Source: JAAYEA01 sp012689325 (GTDB taxonomy: Bacteria > Chloroflexota > Anaerolineae > JAAYEA01). Taken from it: a DNA stretch of 43,350 nt. Under the pieces are notes generated by a model, which did no database searches, was not told the DNA's origin, and saw nothing but the letters and a program-made list of their open reading frames with translations. Of this stretch, positions 20,784 through 32,000 are shown piece after piece. Positions within the stretch are counted from its first letter, which is position 1. Every line of letters begins with the position of its first letter. The position numbers and the translations under genes are program-made. The stretch lies in the NCBI GenBank assembly GCA_036841525.1, contig DAITVZ010000044.1, forward strand, positions 1 through 43,350. The letters are read 5' to 3'.

Positions 20784-21697
20784 AAGTAGCGCTTCTCGCG
20801 GATGTCCACGGCAACGCTCCGGCGCTGCGGGCAGTGCTCAGAGACTGCGGCGAGCGACAGGTGGATGAACACTGGTTCTTGGGCGACCTGCTGGGCTACG
20901 GCCCCCAGCCGGTCTCCTGCTATCGCCTGCTGGCCGAAAAGCGGCCCGCGGTCTGGCTGCTGGGCAATCACGATTTCGTGGGGCTGGGGATTCTACGCAG
21001 CGACTTGGCGAACCTGGACCACATCGTGGCGCGTGGGCTGGTGCCGGGCCGGGCCGAGTTGGATATCCTCGGCTGGCATGCCCGGCAGCTCGAGGTGGGG
21101 CTGGAACCCGGCGAGATTCACGCCCTCCACGCGCATGATACGTGGGTCAACGCCATCCCCGGCATCTATGCTGCGCACGGCGCCTTGCTGTCCTCCGAAG
21201 CAGCATCGGCGGACAATATCAGCGGGGCGAACTCGTATCTCAGGCTGGGCTCCTCCGGCCCCCAGATTACCGCCCAAGTCCTGGCCGCCTTGCACCTCGA
21301 CGAGGAGGAGCGGCCCTGGTTGGTGGTGGCGGGACACGTGCACGAAGCAGCGATCTGCCAGATTCGCTGGGCTCCTCCCCAACAGCCGGAGTGGAAGGGG
21401 CTCACGTGGGACGATGGCTCGGCCTATGGCGATCCTCCGCCCGCCTGCCTTGGCTTGGCCGGCTGCCTCAGCCTCCTCTGTCCTGGCAGCGTCGGCGGGC
21501 GGCTCAACGACCTGCTCACTCACCAGCCCACCTACGCAATTCTGGACACTGACAACCGGACCGTGCAGTATCGGCGGGTCGCTTACGATGTGCGCGAGAC
21601 CCTGGCGGCCATGGTACTCCCGCCGCGCGCGCCGAACTTGGAGAGCGACCTCACGGACTTGATGGAAGACTGGAAGACTCGGAGGCAGATGGCATGA
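20780..21697 (+). CDS. Calcineurin-like metallophosphoesterase
   Basis: 305 aa, cytoplasmic. The metal-binding motifs of the superfamily appear in order: DVHGN (Asp8, His10), GDLLGYGP, GNHD, HAHDTW and GHVH. This layout matches the YfcE/ApaH-like Metallophos_2 group, which hydrolyses phosphodiesters, phosphomonoesters or phosphoproteins; the substrate cannot be read from sequence. ATG 20780 overlaps the stop of the scaffold gene (ATGA), and its own stop overlaps the next start in the same way, so three genes are translationally coupled. A kinase-like protein is encoded later in the run (35508-37970). The two may form a phosphorylation switch, which is inference from context. Confidence 0.87.
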   Translation: MKVALLADVHGNAPALRAVLRDCGERQVDEHWFLGDLLGYGPQPVSCYRLLAEKRPAVWLLGNHDFVGLGILRSDLANLDHIVARGLVPGRAELDILGWHARQLEVGLEPGEIHALHAHDTWVNAIPGIYAAHGALLSSEAASADNISGANSYLRLGSSGPQITAQVLAALHLDEEERPWLVVAGHVHEAAICQIRWAPPQQPEWKGLTWDDGSAYGDPPPACLGLAGCLSLLCPGSVGGRLNDLLTHQPTYAILDTDNRTVQYRRVAYDVRETLAAMVLPPRAPNLESDLTDLMEDWKTRRQMA

Positions 21698-24600
21698 AGA
21701 GACGAGGATGGGGGCGCGTGGCCCTGGGCATCGCGCTGCTAGGCGTGGTCATCGCCGCCCTGAGCGCGGCGCCGGTTGCCGCCCAGGACAGCTACACCGG
21801 CGTGGATGTTGTCTTTGTCGTGGATCAGTCGGGCTCCATGGGCGGCGAGAAATTCGGCGGGGAGGAAGGAAGCGTCGGCACCGACCCCAATGGCCTGCGC
21901 TTCCTGGGCTCCCAGCAGCTCATCGAGCGACTGGGCGGCTACCGCGCCAACTATTACCACGATTCGCCGGTCACGTTTCAGGTCGCCGTCCTCTATTTCG
22001 GGCGATCGGTCGCACAGATCGTGCCGCCCACGACCATCTCCGCGAACTCGGCTCAGGAGTGGGCGCCCATCAGCCTCCAGTTGCAGCCCAAGCTTCAGGT
22101 GAGCGCCTTCTACAAGTCTCTCGGCACTACAGATCATATCGGCGCGCTCGCGGAGGCCAAGCGAACCCTGGATGCCATGAAGCAATCCTGGCCCACAGGG
22201 GAGAAGCATTTCCCCGTGATCTTTCTGATCACCGATGGCGAGTCGTACATCAACTGCGCGACCGACCCGAAATCCCCGTACTGCATCGGCGGGCAATTCC
22301 AATACTCGAAATATTCCGAGGACCTCAAGGCCTATCGATGGAAGGAGCTGCCCGAGCCGCCGTATCAGCTCTACATGGCCTTTGTCAACGTCGATGACAA
22401 TACCTGGAACAAGAAGGAGCAGTACTACAAGGAACTGACCAACAACAAAGTCGACCGGCTTGACACAGACACCATGTGGGCCTTCTTTGAGAAGACGCTG
22501 GGCGACATAACCGTGAACAATCCTGACCTGCCGCCTGTGGTTCCTGGGAAGGTGACAGAGATCGCGGAGACCGAGGATACGGTCAAGGTGCCGCCGTACC
22601 TGCAAGAGATCTCGTTCATCATCCACAAGCCCAAGCCGGAAGATAGGGTCAGCTTTACGCAGAACGGCCAGCCGGTGGAGAACGTCTACGCAATCCAGGT
22701 TGATGGCGGCGACCAGTACATCGAGCGGATCACCATCCTGAAACCCGCGCCGGGCTATATCACCATCAAGAGGCCCGTCACCACAGGCAAGCTTCGCATC
22801 TTTATGGTCCAATTTGGCGCCGAGTTCAAGTGCGTCATACCCAGCGTGGCCCAACACGTCCCCACCTGCCTGCGCTGCGAGATCTTGGACAAGGACAACA
22901 AGCCCTTTCCGCCCTACAGCAGCGGCCAGTTTGGGCTGCGGGTAGAGGCGGAGGTGACCGCCGCGGGCTATAGCCAAAAGTTGACCCTCGTCACGCAGGG
23001 CCAGAGCATCTGGCAGACGGACCTGGTGCTGCCAGAGCCGGGCCAGCACACTTACGTGGTTACGGCCAAGACTCAGGACATCGAGGGTCAGGAGATCGTG
23101 CCCTTCAGCGCGCCCTCGTACGGCATGGGCCAGTTCACCGCCACGGCGGCCGAGCCGCGCCTCGTGGGCGCAGAGGGCGCCACAGCCCTTCAGCCCGTCG
23201 ATTTGCACATCGAGTTCGCCGATGCGATGGGCAGCGCGCTGTCCGCTGCGGGCTGCGGCAACCAGTACACGGCCATGATCGCTACCTTCCAACCCGCTTC
23301 CGGCGACGCTATTTCGGTGCAACTGGCCGAAGAGAACGGCGCCTACGCCGGCTCCTTTACCCCCTGGAGTGCAGGGGACTATCGCGTGTCCGTGCGCGCC
23401 GAGGTCAAGGACCCCACCACGGGTTCGGCCTCCGCGGCTTTTGACAAGGAGGTGGGCGCCCTCACGGTCCGAGCGCCGCAGGTGATCTGGGATGGGCAGG
23501 GGGATACCTGGCCCCAGTACCAGCCCGGCATGATCGGCTTCTACCTGGCGGACCAAAGCGGCCAGCCGCTGACCATCGATCCCACGGCCAACCTCCAGGC
23601 CGGGGCCCAGATTCGCGACGCTGGCGGGGGCGCGGAGCTGGTCAACCTGGTGGATCAGGGGCAAGGTCGCTGGGAAGGGGTCTGGATTCCCAGGAACATT
23701 GGCAAGTACACCGTGGTGGTCACGCTGAACGTCTCAGGGCCCAATGCGCCGCAGGCCAAGCTGATCTCCAGCCTCACGGTGCATTCGTTCACGGTCAAAC
23801 CTTTGACTCCTCGCGTCGCCGATCCGACGGGCATCACCGCGCTGCAGACGACGCCGCTAAAGATCGTGTTCGCGGACGCCAATGGCCAAGTGGTTCCGGT
23901 GGATTCGGGCGCTTCTCAGTACGTTCGCACGAAGGCCATCGTTAGCCCCGAAGGCATATCGGGCGAAGAGACCGAGATACCGCTGGCCCACGATGGCGAT
24001 GGCTACGCGGGCACGTTCGTGCCCCTGCGGGCCCAGCGCTACCGGGTGCGGCTGCAGGGCGTGGTGCACGATCCGGCCAGCGGCGCCAGCAGCATGCCCA
24101 TCGACCAGGATATCGGGGCGCTGGACGTGCTGCCGCCCAAGGTCATTTGGGACGGCTCGCGGGACGCCTGGCCGCAGTACGAGGCAAGCCGCGTGGCTTT
24201 TCACCTGGCCGATCAGAGCGGCAGCGCGCTGCAGGTGGAAGGCGCGACCAACCTGCGCGCCGACGTCCAGCTCAGGGGCCCGGTGGGTGCCGCCGCCGCT
24301 CCCGTGAACCAGCTCGCCACGGGGACTTGGGAGGGGCAGGCCGTCCCGGACGAGTCGGGCCTGCACGAGCTGCGGGTCAGCATTTCGCACAAAGCCGCCG
24401 ATGGCTCCGACATCGTGCTGATCAACGATCTCGTCCTCCATCAATTCAACGTCGAGGCGGTCACGCTGGTACGCATGGTGGTCGAGGATCCCGAAAGCGA
24501 GGGGTCTCGCGCCTGGCGCGACCTGTTCTGGCGGGTGCGCCCGCTGGACGTGCAAGTCGCCCTGGTGGATAAGCAGGGCAACCCGGTGGATCCTACCAAG

Positions 24601-25350
24601 ATACTGAAGGATCCCTCCGCCATGCCCGTCGAGGTAAGTCTCGTGCCGCCCGAGGGTGGCGCGGGAGAACCCCTCGCCCTGGTCCATGGGGCGACGGGGC
24701 GCTTCACGGCAACATTCTCCGACTATGATGAGAAAAAGTGGTATGCCCATCGCGACCTGGGCTACTATGAGATCCGCATGGCCCCGAAGGCCGAATTGAA
24801 GGACACCTACACCTACGGCACCGAAGAGCTGGTCTCGTCGCGGGCGCACCTCACTAGACATCCGTTCTGGTGGGTGCTTCCGGCCATTGCCGCCCTCGTG
24901 GCGATCGCGCTGCTCATCCTGCTGGGGCGGAGCACCTACCTTCACCTCTGGCCGGCCATCGGGACGGTGCGGGTTGGCAACAAGTGGTCCTACCACCTGC
25001 GCGACGCTGGCAAGCATACGATAACGCTGGACAAGCGCCATGGGGTGCCCCCAGCGGTGCGCCAGATCAAGGTCCAGCAAAAGCTGCTGAGCGGGCCGCT
25101 GGCCAAGGCGCCGCGGATCATCCTCTCGGTGCAGCACCCCAATGGCGTCTGGGTGCCCCGCAACGTGTCGGTCCCGAACCCCTATAACACGGTGGTCGGG
25201 AACACGTGCGTGACCTGGAGCGCAGGCAGCGAGAAACCCCCCACCGGCGTGGCGCCCGACCTGTGGGCCTACGTCTTTGGCATCCTGGGAGTGGGGGCGC
25301 TGGCCGCACTCATTATGGTGATTGTCGCTATCGTGAGTAGCTTGGGATAG
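21694..25350 (+). CDS. Secreted, membrane-anchored vWA-domain protein
   Basis: 1218 aa. A signal peptide (cleavage likely near AQD, residue 31) is followed at once by a vWA domain with an intact MIDAS motif DQSGSM (Asp44, Ser46, Ser48) and FLITDGESY further on. Residues about 486-700 and 703-920 are tandem copies of a roughly 217-residue beta-sandwich unit (compare VIWDGQGDTWPQY with VIWDGSRDAWPQY). A membrane segment at about 1058-1080, a short soluble segment and a final segment at about 1190-1216 anchor it. The vWA and beta-domains should be outside, the 1083-1188 segment inside. It starts as ATGA on the phosphoesterase stop. Likely a metal-dependent ligand-binding or adhesion subunit. Confidence 0.86.
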   Translation: MKRRGWGRVALGIALLGVVIAALSAAPVAAQDSYTGVDVVFVVDQSGSMGGEKFGGEEGSVGTDPNGLRFLGSQQLIERLGGYRANYYHDSPVTFQVAVLYFGRSVAQIVPPTTISANSAQEWAPISLQLQPKLQVSAFYKSLGTTDHIGALAEAKRTLDAMKQSWPTGEKHFPVIFLITDGESYINCATDPKSPYCIGGQFQYSKYSEDLKAYRWKELPEPPYQLYMAFVNVDDNTWNKKEQYYKELTNNKVDRLDTDTMWAFFEKTLGDITVNNPDLPPVVPGKVTEIAETEDTVKVPPYLQEISFIIHKPKPEDRVSFTQNGQPVENVYAIQVDGGDQYIERITILKPAPGYITIKRPVTTGKLRIFMVQFGAEFKCVIPSVAQHVPTCLRCEILDKDNKPFPPYSSGQFGLRVEAEVTAAGYSQKLTLVTQGQSIWQTDLVLPEPGQHTYVVTAKTQDIEGQEIVPFSAPSYGMGQFTATAAEPRLVGAEGATALQPVDLHIEFADAMGSALSAAGCGNQYTAMIATFQPASGDAISVQLAEENGAYAGSFTPWSAGDYRVSVRAEVKDPTTGSASAAFDKEVGALTVRAPQVIWDGQGDTWPQYQPGMIGFYLADQSGQPLTIDPTANLQAGAQIRDAGGGAELVNLVDQGQGRWEGVWIPRNIGKYTVVVTLNVSGPNAPQAKLISSLTVHSFTVKPLTPRVADPTGITALQTTPLKIVFADANGQVVPVDSGASQYVRTKAIVSPEGISGEETEIPLAHDGDGYAGTFVPLRAQRYRVRLQGVVHDPASGASSMPIDQDIGALDVLPPKVIWDGSRDAWPQYEASRVAFHLADQSGSALQVEGATNLRADVQLRGPVGAAAAPVNQLATGTWEGQAVPDESGLHELRVSISHKAADGSDIVLINDLVLHQFNVEAVTLVRMVVEDPESEGSRAWRDLFWRVRPLDVQVALVDKQGNPVDPTKILKDPSAMPVEVSLVPPEGGAGEPLALVHGATGRFTATFSDYDEKKWYAHRDLGYYEIRMAPKAELKDTYTYGTEELVSSRAHLTRHPFWWVLPAIAALVAIALLILLGRSTYLHLWPAIGTVRVGNKWSYHLRDAGKHTITLDKRHGVPPAVRQIKVQQKLLSGPLAKAPRIILSVQHPNGVWVPRNVSVPNPYNTVVGNTCVTWSAGSEKPPTGVAPDLWAYVFGILGVGALAALIMVIVAIVSSLG

Positions 25351-25426
25351 CTTGCAGCCCGGATCCGCCTGCTGCGAGCCGTCATCGACGACAGCTCTAG
25401 TTCAGACAGAGGGAAGGAGAATATCC

Positions 25427-28400
25427 ATGTACCGTCCAGCATTGGTCATTGGATTGGGAGGCACCGGCGTGCTCACCTTGCGCCATCTGAAGGCGCAACT
25501 GCTCGCCAGTCAGGAACGGCGCTTGCCGGACTGCGTCAAGCTGCTGGCGCTGGACACGGTCAGGGATAAGGATCGCTCCGCCGAGACCGAGGGCAAGGCC
25601 AAGATCGCTGCCCTGCGCACCGAGCTCGCTCCCGGCGAGTACCACTGGGTCGGCGGCGATGTCTACGACTTTGTGCGGGAGGTCGAGCAGGGCCAGCATC
25701 CCCAGATCGGTTCCTGGTTCCAGGCTCGCCAGTACCTGCAGACGCTGCCCCGGGCCTCTTTCACTCTGGAGGATGGCGCCGGGCAACTGCGTCAGTTCGG
25801 CAGGCTCGCCGTTTTTCACGACGTGGATGCCCCTGCCGCGTCCGCCATCAACAGCCTGCTCAACAAGGCCATTGATGACATCCGCAGGGTGCAGCAGATC
25901 ACGACGCTGGACGTGTTTCTCGTCGCCTCCGTGGCGGGAGGCACGGGCGCGGGGATGTTCGTGGATATCGCCTATCTGGTTCGGCAGATCGCCCAGCAGG
26001 CGCACCGCACCGCGGTGCAGCTCAAGGCCTTTCTCGTCCTGCCCGAGGCCTTTAGCGCAATCCCCGGCGGGGTCAAGCGTTCCATGCGCGCCAGGTCCTT
26101 CGCCGGCATGCGCGAGAACCGGCGCTTTATGGTGGACTTTCAGTTCGAGCACGGCTACCCGATGTACTATCACGCCTCCGGCGAGGGCGGCATCTGGCGC
26201 AGCGCGATCAAGACCAAGCTCTTCGATGTGCTCTATCACGTCGACGGTCAGAGCGTCAACAACCCGCTGACGAGCGTGCTGCCAGAGCTGGGCGTCACGG
26301 CGGCCATCGCCGACGCCATCACCGCCATGCTCGATCGCTCGCCCGACCAGAGCGAGGATGTATACGCCCGCCATACCAAGAACGTCATGGCCGAGCAGAA
26401 CCGGGGCGAGGACGCGGACCGCACGGCCTCCTTTGACTCGGCCCTGGGCACCTTTTCCTATATCCTGCCCATGCACCATATCAGCGAGCTGCTGGCCCAC
26501 CGGCTGGCCGTGGAAAGCCTGACGGCCTTGCTAGCCCCTGCCGAGAAGGATGAACAGGGCTATCTGCGGTCGCTCAAGCCGGATGCCAGCGAGGAGGCGC
26601 CCGGCGTGCGCGGCCGCGATGTGGCCGCCCGGCTGCTAACATCGGCGGAAATCCAGTCGAACGCGGCACTGGAGCGCATCGCGGTGCCCGGCCTGATCAA
26701 CGAGTTGGCGCGCCTGGCGCACGAGTATCGGCCCAATGACGACGCCGTCTCTCAGCAGATCGCCTCGCAGGATGCCGCCTACTGGCAGGGGCAGATGGAC
26801 CCGCCGGGGGAGGATCAAAAGGTCGTCAACATCCGCAACCGCGCCATGGCGACGCTGAACAGCCGCCTGATCGACGATGTGCCGGCGAACCAGCGCGGCG
26901 AAAGCCCCGCGGGGGCGGTGGACCGTATCGCCGAGGGCGTCGAGCGGTACAAGGGCACCCACCTGGGGCGCGAGGACCTGCGCACCGGCCAGCGCGTCGG
27001 CGGGCAGTACCGCAAGGCCCTGGACGAGTACGCCGAGATCCACCTAGACCGCTTCCGCCTGATGCTCGAGACCGAAAGCGAGAACATCCTCAACGGCAGC
27101 CTCTTGCCTGATGACCCGCTCGCCAAGCAGCGCGGCGGCAAGCTCGGACATTATCTCGACTTTCTGGATGGTGTGGAGGGGTTGCTGGGCCGCTTTGTGA
27201 AGGCCCTGGAAGGGGCGCAAAAGCTCCGCGAGGAGCGCCAGGACAAGCAGACCGCCGGGGTCGCGGCCAGGACCGCGCTGGATGACCTGAAGGCCAAGCC
27301 AGGCGGGCTCTTTGGCGGGAGGCGCCGTCAGGCCTACCTGGACGCCGAACAGCAGGTGATTGATGTGGAGAAAGTGCTGATCGGCGAGCAGGCGATCCGT
27401 GCCCTGGTCGATCGCATGACCCAGCACACCGTGCAGGTGCACGAGAGCGCCATGGCTTGGGCCAAGGCCCTGGGCCTGGACTTTGAGAGCCTGTACGGAC
27501 GCCTGCTGCGAGGGGAGCGACAGATTCAGGGCGCCATCGCCGTGGAGAACCAGGTCCCAGTGCGCCAGGTAGTCTGGGATGAAGGCTACATCGACGAGCT
27601 CTTTGCCAGATACACGAGGGCGACGGAGAGCGAGAAGAACACCGGCGTCGACACCTACCTCGGTCGTCTCTCCTGGAAGGCCGAAAAGCGTCGCGTGGGC
27701 GTCCGGGACGAGTACGGCATCAGCCTCTTGCTGACGCTGCCCAATAGCGAGCCAACTCGGCTTGGACGGGAGAACCTGGACCGCACGCAAGAGCTGCTGC
27801 TCGCGCCGGCCCGCCAGGTTTTTGCCCCCATGTGGCAGCAAGAGTCCATCCTCACCTACCTCAGGATGCGGCTCTACAAGAACGGCGACCAACTGGCCGC
27901 CGAGCTCGCGCGCAGGGCGGACGTGTTGCTTCAGCACCGCGGCAGCACCGTGGTTCCTGCCAACTATTTGCACGCGGCCCACGAGTCGGCGGACGAGAGG
28001 CAGTATCTCCGCGTCGTGCAGGGAGCCCTGGAGGACCTGACCAAGGCCCGGGGCAAGCTCAACGATGTGGTGAACTCGTCTGACCGCTTCGCCCTCCGAT
28101 TGGTGAACACCAAGGACCTGATTCCGCTGGACGAGATGGCCTCCTACCAGCAGGCTGAGCTCGACTACTGGTCCCAGGGCGGGGAGGTGGACGACGGGCA
28201 GGGGTCGCGCCGCCGCCTGACCCGGGAGACGCTGCACATCTTTCCCGCGGAGGTTCACGCGGCCCGCTTCGAGGCGCGCATGGGCACCTCCAATCTGGAG
28301 ATCAAGACGCGAGCCCTGCACAACGATGTGGTGCTACAGATGGAGGACCTGGAGCGGTTCCAGCTCTTTGCGCAGGCCTGGGCCTACGGCCTGATCCGGT

Positions 28401-28975
28401 CCGATATCTCTGAGCGCCAGGGGACGAAGGAGAACTATATCTGTCTGGACCTGCCCGAACGCCGGTTGGACATCATGACGAAGGAGCCGGCGGTCAAAAT
28501 GCAGTTAACAAAGCCCAAGGCGGGGCCGGTGGACGTGGTGGATAGCATGATGACCTGGAACTATCGTCAGCTTGACCAGACGCTCGACGTCTTTCGCGAG
28601 ATCCCCTACAGCCGCGTCGCCGAGGCCATAGATGAGAAGCGGAAGGAGACCATCGCTGGAGCCGTGGAGCAGCTCAAGATCGACGAGGCGGCCATCTCCA
28701 GCGCCCTGACCAAGATGAAGCCGGCCGAAGCTGACGAATTCAAGCGTCTGTTGGCCGAGAACGCTTACCTCGCGGACCGGCAGGGCGGGATCAAGAAGAT
28801 CGACCTGCACCTCGACCCGACACGACAAGACTATGCAGCGGCCCGTGCTGCGCTGGGCAAGGCCGATCCCAAGCAGGATGCCTATATCGCCCTGTATCTG
28901 GCCATGGAGGACAACCGCGAGAGTCTGGATGTGCGCATGAGGGATATCCTCCGGAACGCTGGCGACCCCCGCTAA
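25427..28975 (+). CDS. Large tubulin/FtsZ-like protein (Tubulin_2-type)
   Basis: 1182 aa, cytoplasmic. The N-terminus PALVIGLGGTGVLTLRHLK is the first glycine-rich nucleotide loop of tubulin/FtsZ folds. Residues 168-178, SVAGGTGAGMF, match the GGGTG(S/T)G tubulin signature. The remaining ~900 residues are mostly helical and lack recognisable enzyme motifs. This is the architecture of Tubulin_2-type large FtsZ-like proteins. The frame is open from 25352, but ATG 25427 has AAGGAG at 25414-25419 and begins directly with the Rossmann strand. A paralogous domain is fused into the next gene. It probably binds GTP and may polymerise or pair with the paralogue; neither is shown. Confidence 0.82.
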   Translation: MYRPALVIGLGGTGVLTLRHLKAQLLASQERRLPDCVKLLALDTVRDKDRSAETEGKAKIAALRTELAPGEYHWVGGDVYDFVREVEQGQHPQIGSWFQARQYLQTLPRASFTLEDGAGQLRQFGRLAVFHDVDAPAASAINSLLNKAIDDIRRVQQITTLDVFLVASVAGGTGAGMFVDIAYLVRQIAQQAHRTAVQLKAFLVLPEAFSAIPGGVKRSMRARSFAGMRENRRFMVDFQFEHGYPMYYHASGEGGIWRSAIKTKLFDVLYHVDGQSVNNPLTSVLPELGVTAAIADAITAMLDRSPDQSEDVYARHTKNVMAEQNRGEDADRTASFDSALGTFSYILPMHHISELLAHRLAVESLTALLAPAEKDEQGYLRSLKPDASEEAPGVRGRDVAARLLTSAEIQSNAALERIAVPGLINELARLAHEYRPNDDAVSQQIASQDAAYWQGQMDPPGEDQKVVNIRNRAMATLNSRLIDDVPANQRGESPAGAVDRIAEGVERYKGTHLGREDLRTGQRVGGQYRKALDEYAEIHLDRFRLMLETESENILNGSLLPDDPLAKQRGGKLGHYLDFLDGVEGLLGRFVKALEGAQKLREERQDKQTAGVAARTALDDLKAKPGGLFGGRRRQAYLDAEQQVIDVEKVLIGEQAIRALVDRMTQHTVQVHESAMAWAKALGLDFESLYGRLLRGERQIQGAIAVENQVPVRQVVWDEGYIDELFARYTRATESEKNTGVDTYLGRLSWKAEKRRVGVRDEYGISLLLTLPNSEPTRLGRENLDRTQELLLAPARQVFAPMWQQESILTYLRMRLYKNGDQLAAELARRADVLLQHRGSTVVPANYLHAAHESADERQYLRVVQGALEDLTKARGKLNDVVNSSDRFALRLVNTKDLIPLDEMASYQQAELDYWSQGGEVDDGQGSRRRLTRETLHIFPAEVHAARFEARMGTSNLEIKTRALHNDVVLQMEDLERFQLFAQAWAYGLIRSDISERQGTKENYICLDLPERRLDIMTKEPAVKMQLTKPKAGPVDVVDSMMTWNYRQLDQTLDVFREIPYSRVAEAIDEKRKETIAGAVEQLKIDEAAISSALTKMKPAEADEFKRLLAENAYLADRQGGIKKIDLHLDPTRQDYAAARAALGKADPKQDAYIALYLAMEDNRESLDVRMRDILRNAGDPR

Positions 28976-28996
28976 TACCGTGGTAGGCTAACCGCG

Positions 28997-29026
28997 CCCC
29001 CGGGCTGCCCGAGTGGAGCCCGGGGG
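28997..29026 (+). other. Strong intercistronic hairpin without T tract
   Basis: CCCCCGGGCT (28997-29006) and AGCCCGGGGG (29017-29026) form a perfect 10-bp G/C stem with a 10-nt loop, 22 bases after the tubulin-like stop and 54 bases before the next start. TAAAAT rather than a T tract follows. It may be an mRNA-stability or processing element, or a terminator of non-standard type. Confidence 0.5.
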
Positions 29027-29080
29027 TAAAATCGCGGGCGCTGCAATTGCATGACGTGTGCGTGGTGAGAGGAGCTGGGC

Positions 29081-32000
29081 ATGAAAGCTGCGAGAACCCT
29101 CGGCGCTGTCCTGTGCATCATCGTGGCGGTGTTATGTCTTCAGTCGGCGACCCTGCGCCCGGCCCTGGCCCAGGGCGCGATCGCTTCCGACCCAGGGTTT
29201 GCGCAGGAGGTCATCTACCTGACCAACGAGGCTAGGGTGCAGCAGGGCCTGCCGCCGCTCAAGGGCAACGCGCTGCTGGCCCAGGCGGCCCAGGCCCACG
29301 CCGAGGCCATGGCCCAACGCAACTTTTTCGCGCACGCCGACCCCGCCAGCAACAGCGCCCCCGCGGACAGGGCCACCACGGCCGGCTACAAGTGGATGTT
29401 CGTCGCCGAGAACATCGCGGCGGGTAGCGCCACGCCCGCCGAGGTGGTGGCCGGCTGGATGGCCAGCCCTGGGCATAGTGCCAATATCCTCAGCCCCAAC
29501 GTGCGCGAGATCGGCGTCGGCTATGCCATCGAGGCACAGGACGCGTTTCCCGATGCCAAAACACCCTATCGCACCTATTGGGTGCAGGTCTTTGGCCAGG
29601 ACCGCGAGACGCTGCCGGTCGTCATCAACGACGAGGCGGCGCTGACGACCTCCCCCGACGTGTCCTTGTATATCCACAACGATGGCAACTGGGCGACCCA
29701 GATGCGTTTCCGCAACGACCAGGAAGCCTTTGGCGCTTGGCAGCCTTACGCCGCAACCGTCAATTGGTCGCTGCCCGCTGCAGAGGGGGTGCACGTCGTC
29801 ACCGTGGAACTGAGCGGCGCCGATGGCAAGGTGCGCACCAGCAGCGACGAGATCCTCTATGCGGCGACGCTGCCGACGCCGACCCTTACGGAAACGCCGG
29901 TTGTCCCTCCGACAGAAACGCCAACTTTCACGCCCACCCCCCCCCCGCCGCCAACGCTAACGCCAAGGCCGATGGGCGATGGGGTGATGCGCCTGGACAA
30001 GTCCATCAGCCCATCCGGCGCCCTGGTCGGGCAAGAGGTGACGGTCAACCTGGTGCTGAGCGTCAACAATGCGATCTGCCCGTCAGAGGTCGTGGGCCTG
30101 CCGCTGGACGTGATCCTGGTGATCGATCACTCCAGCAGCATGTCGGACTCGCTGTTGGCCCTGTTGGGGCTTTCGCAATCCTCGACAGACAAGATGACCG
30201 CCGCCAAGAACGCGGCGATCGCCTTTGTGCAGCAGATGCAGATGGGTATCGATCAGGTCGGCGTGGTGCAGTTCAATGGTTATGCCGATCTACTGCAGAC
30301 GCTGAGCCACGATGCCGTGCAGATCGAGCAGAGCATCCAGGGGATCTCTTCAAGCGGCGGCACTGCCATTGATGCTGGGTTGGATGCGGCTCGCGACGAG
30401 CTGCAGCAGAATGGGCGCGCCGATTCGGCACGGGTGATCGTCATCCTGTCCGATGGGCTGAGCAGCGCGGACTCGGCCATCAAGGCGGCTGACGCAGCCA
30501 AGAGCGACGGCATCCGGGTGATCTCGGTCGGCATTGGCGGGGATGTCGATGCCGCGCTGATGGAGTCTATTGCCTCCAGCCAGACGGACTATCATCACTC
30601 GCCCGACGCATCCGACCTGCAGCAGATCTATGTTTCCATCGCGCAACAAATTCGCCAGTTCGCCGCCGCCACTCATGTCAAGGTCACGCATACCTTCGAC
30701 GCGGCGAGGATCGAGCCGATCACGAACTCGATTTCGAATGGCGGCGCCCTATCGGGGGGAACGGTGCGCAATATCATCACGTGGGACATGGAGAAACTGG
30801 GCGACCAGCCGCAGACCTTGTCGTACAAGGCGCGGCTGCTCAGGCCCGGCGAGTTCTATGCCGATGTGGAGGACAAGGTCTCCTACGTCCTTTGCGAGAG
30901 CGAGCCTCGCGCCTTTGTCGGGGATCCGGCCCTCTGGGTACAGGTGCCTACTCCCGTGCCCACGGCGACCGCCACGAATAGCCCCACGCCTCGCGTGACG
31001 GCGACATATACCCTTACCTCCAGCGTTTGGCCCACTCGGCCGCCCACGGCGACGCCTGACATCTGGCCGACTATCGTGCCGCCCAGTGGGGGAGGGTTTT
31101 GCGCTAGCAGGAATTGGTGGATTCCAGCGCTGCTCTTCCCGCTCTTGCTGGCGCTGCTGGTCTTCCTGCTGTTGTGGTGGTGGTCGCGTCGAAACCATGT
31201 GGCCTGGTATAACTTGTGGAAGGAATGGAAGCCCACCTGCCGAGTGATGTCGGTCCTGCTGTTGCTCTATCTGCTCTTCCTGACTTTTCTAATCGGCCGG
31301 GAGATCTTTGCGGGGCTATGCACAAAGACCGAAGCCGTGTATTTCTGGCGCATGGATCGCTCTACGGGCCAGTACGGCATCTACCTGACGAGGTTCGAAG
31401 AAGGGGCGCGGGCCGTCTCTTTCGATCAGGTCAACAGCTACCCTTGCGTTGGCTGCCATGCGGTGTCGAGCTCTTCTCGCCAGATCGCCGCGGTGGTCGG
31501 TCCGATGCCCGGCGATGGCATCGTCTACTCGCTGGGCGGGAAAGAGGTCTCCATTCCCGGGCTGGATGCGGCCTACTACGGTTGGTCGCCCGACGGCCAG
31601 CGGCTGGCCTATGCCGATTCCATAGGGGACATCTATATCCTCGACCTGCAGAGCGGCAGCGTCCAACCTCTGGCGGGGGCCAGCGACCCCGGCATCTCCG
31701 AGACCATGCCTGCCTGGACGCATGACGGGCAATCCATCGCCTTCGTGCGCAGCCAGACCCCAATACGGACCGGCGGCGCCAGCCTGGAGGGCACTTGCGA
31801 TCTTTACCTGGTCTCTGCCGCCGGAGGCCAGGCGGCGCCCATCGCCGGGGCCAGCGGCGACGGGTTCAACTACTATCCCTCCTTCTCGCCGGATGGGCGC
31901 TGGCTGGCCTTTACTCGCCACACCACAGGCGTCAGCACCTACTCGGATAGCGCGGCCGAGATCTATTTGGTGGCTGCGGGAGGCGGAGAAGCCAAACGCC

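Noticed and set aside
25352..25426. Upstream extension of the tubulin-like protein to ATG 25352
   Set aside because: The extra 25 residues look non-coding, while ATG 25427 has a good AAGGAG and begins at the conserved strand.
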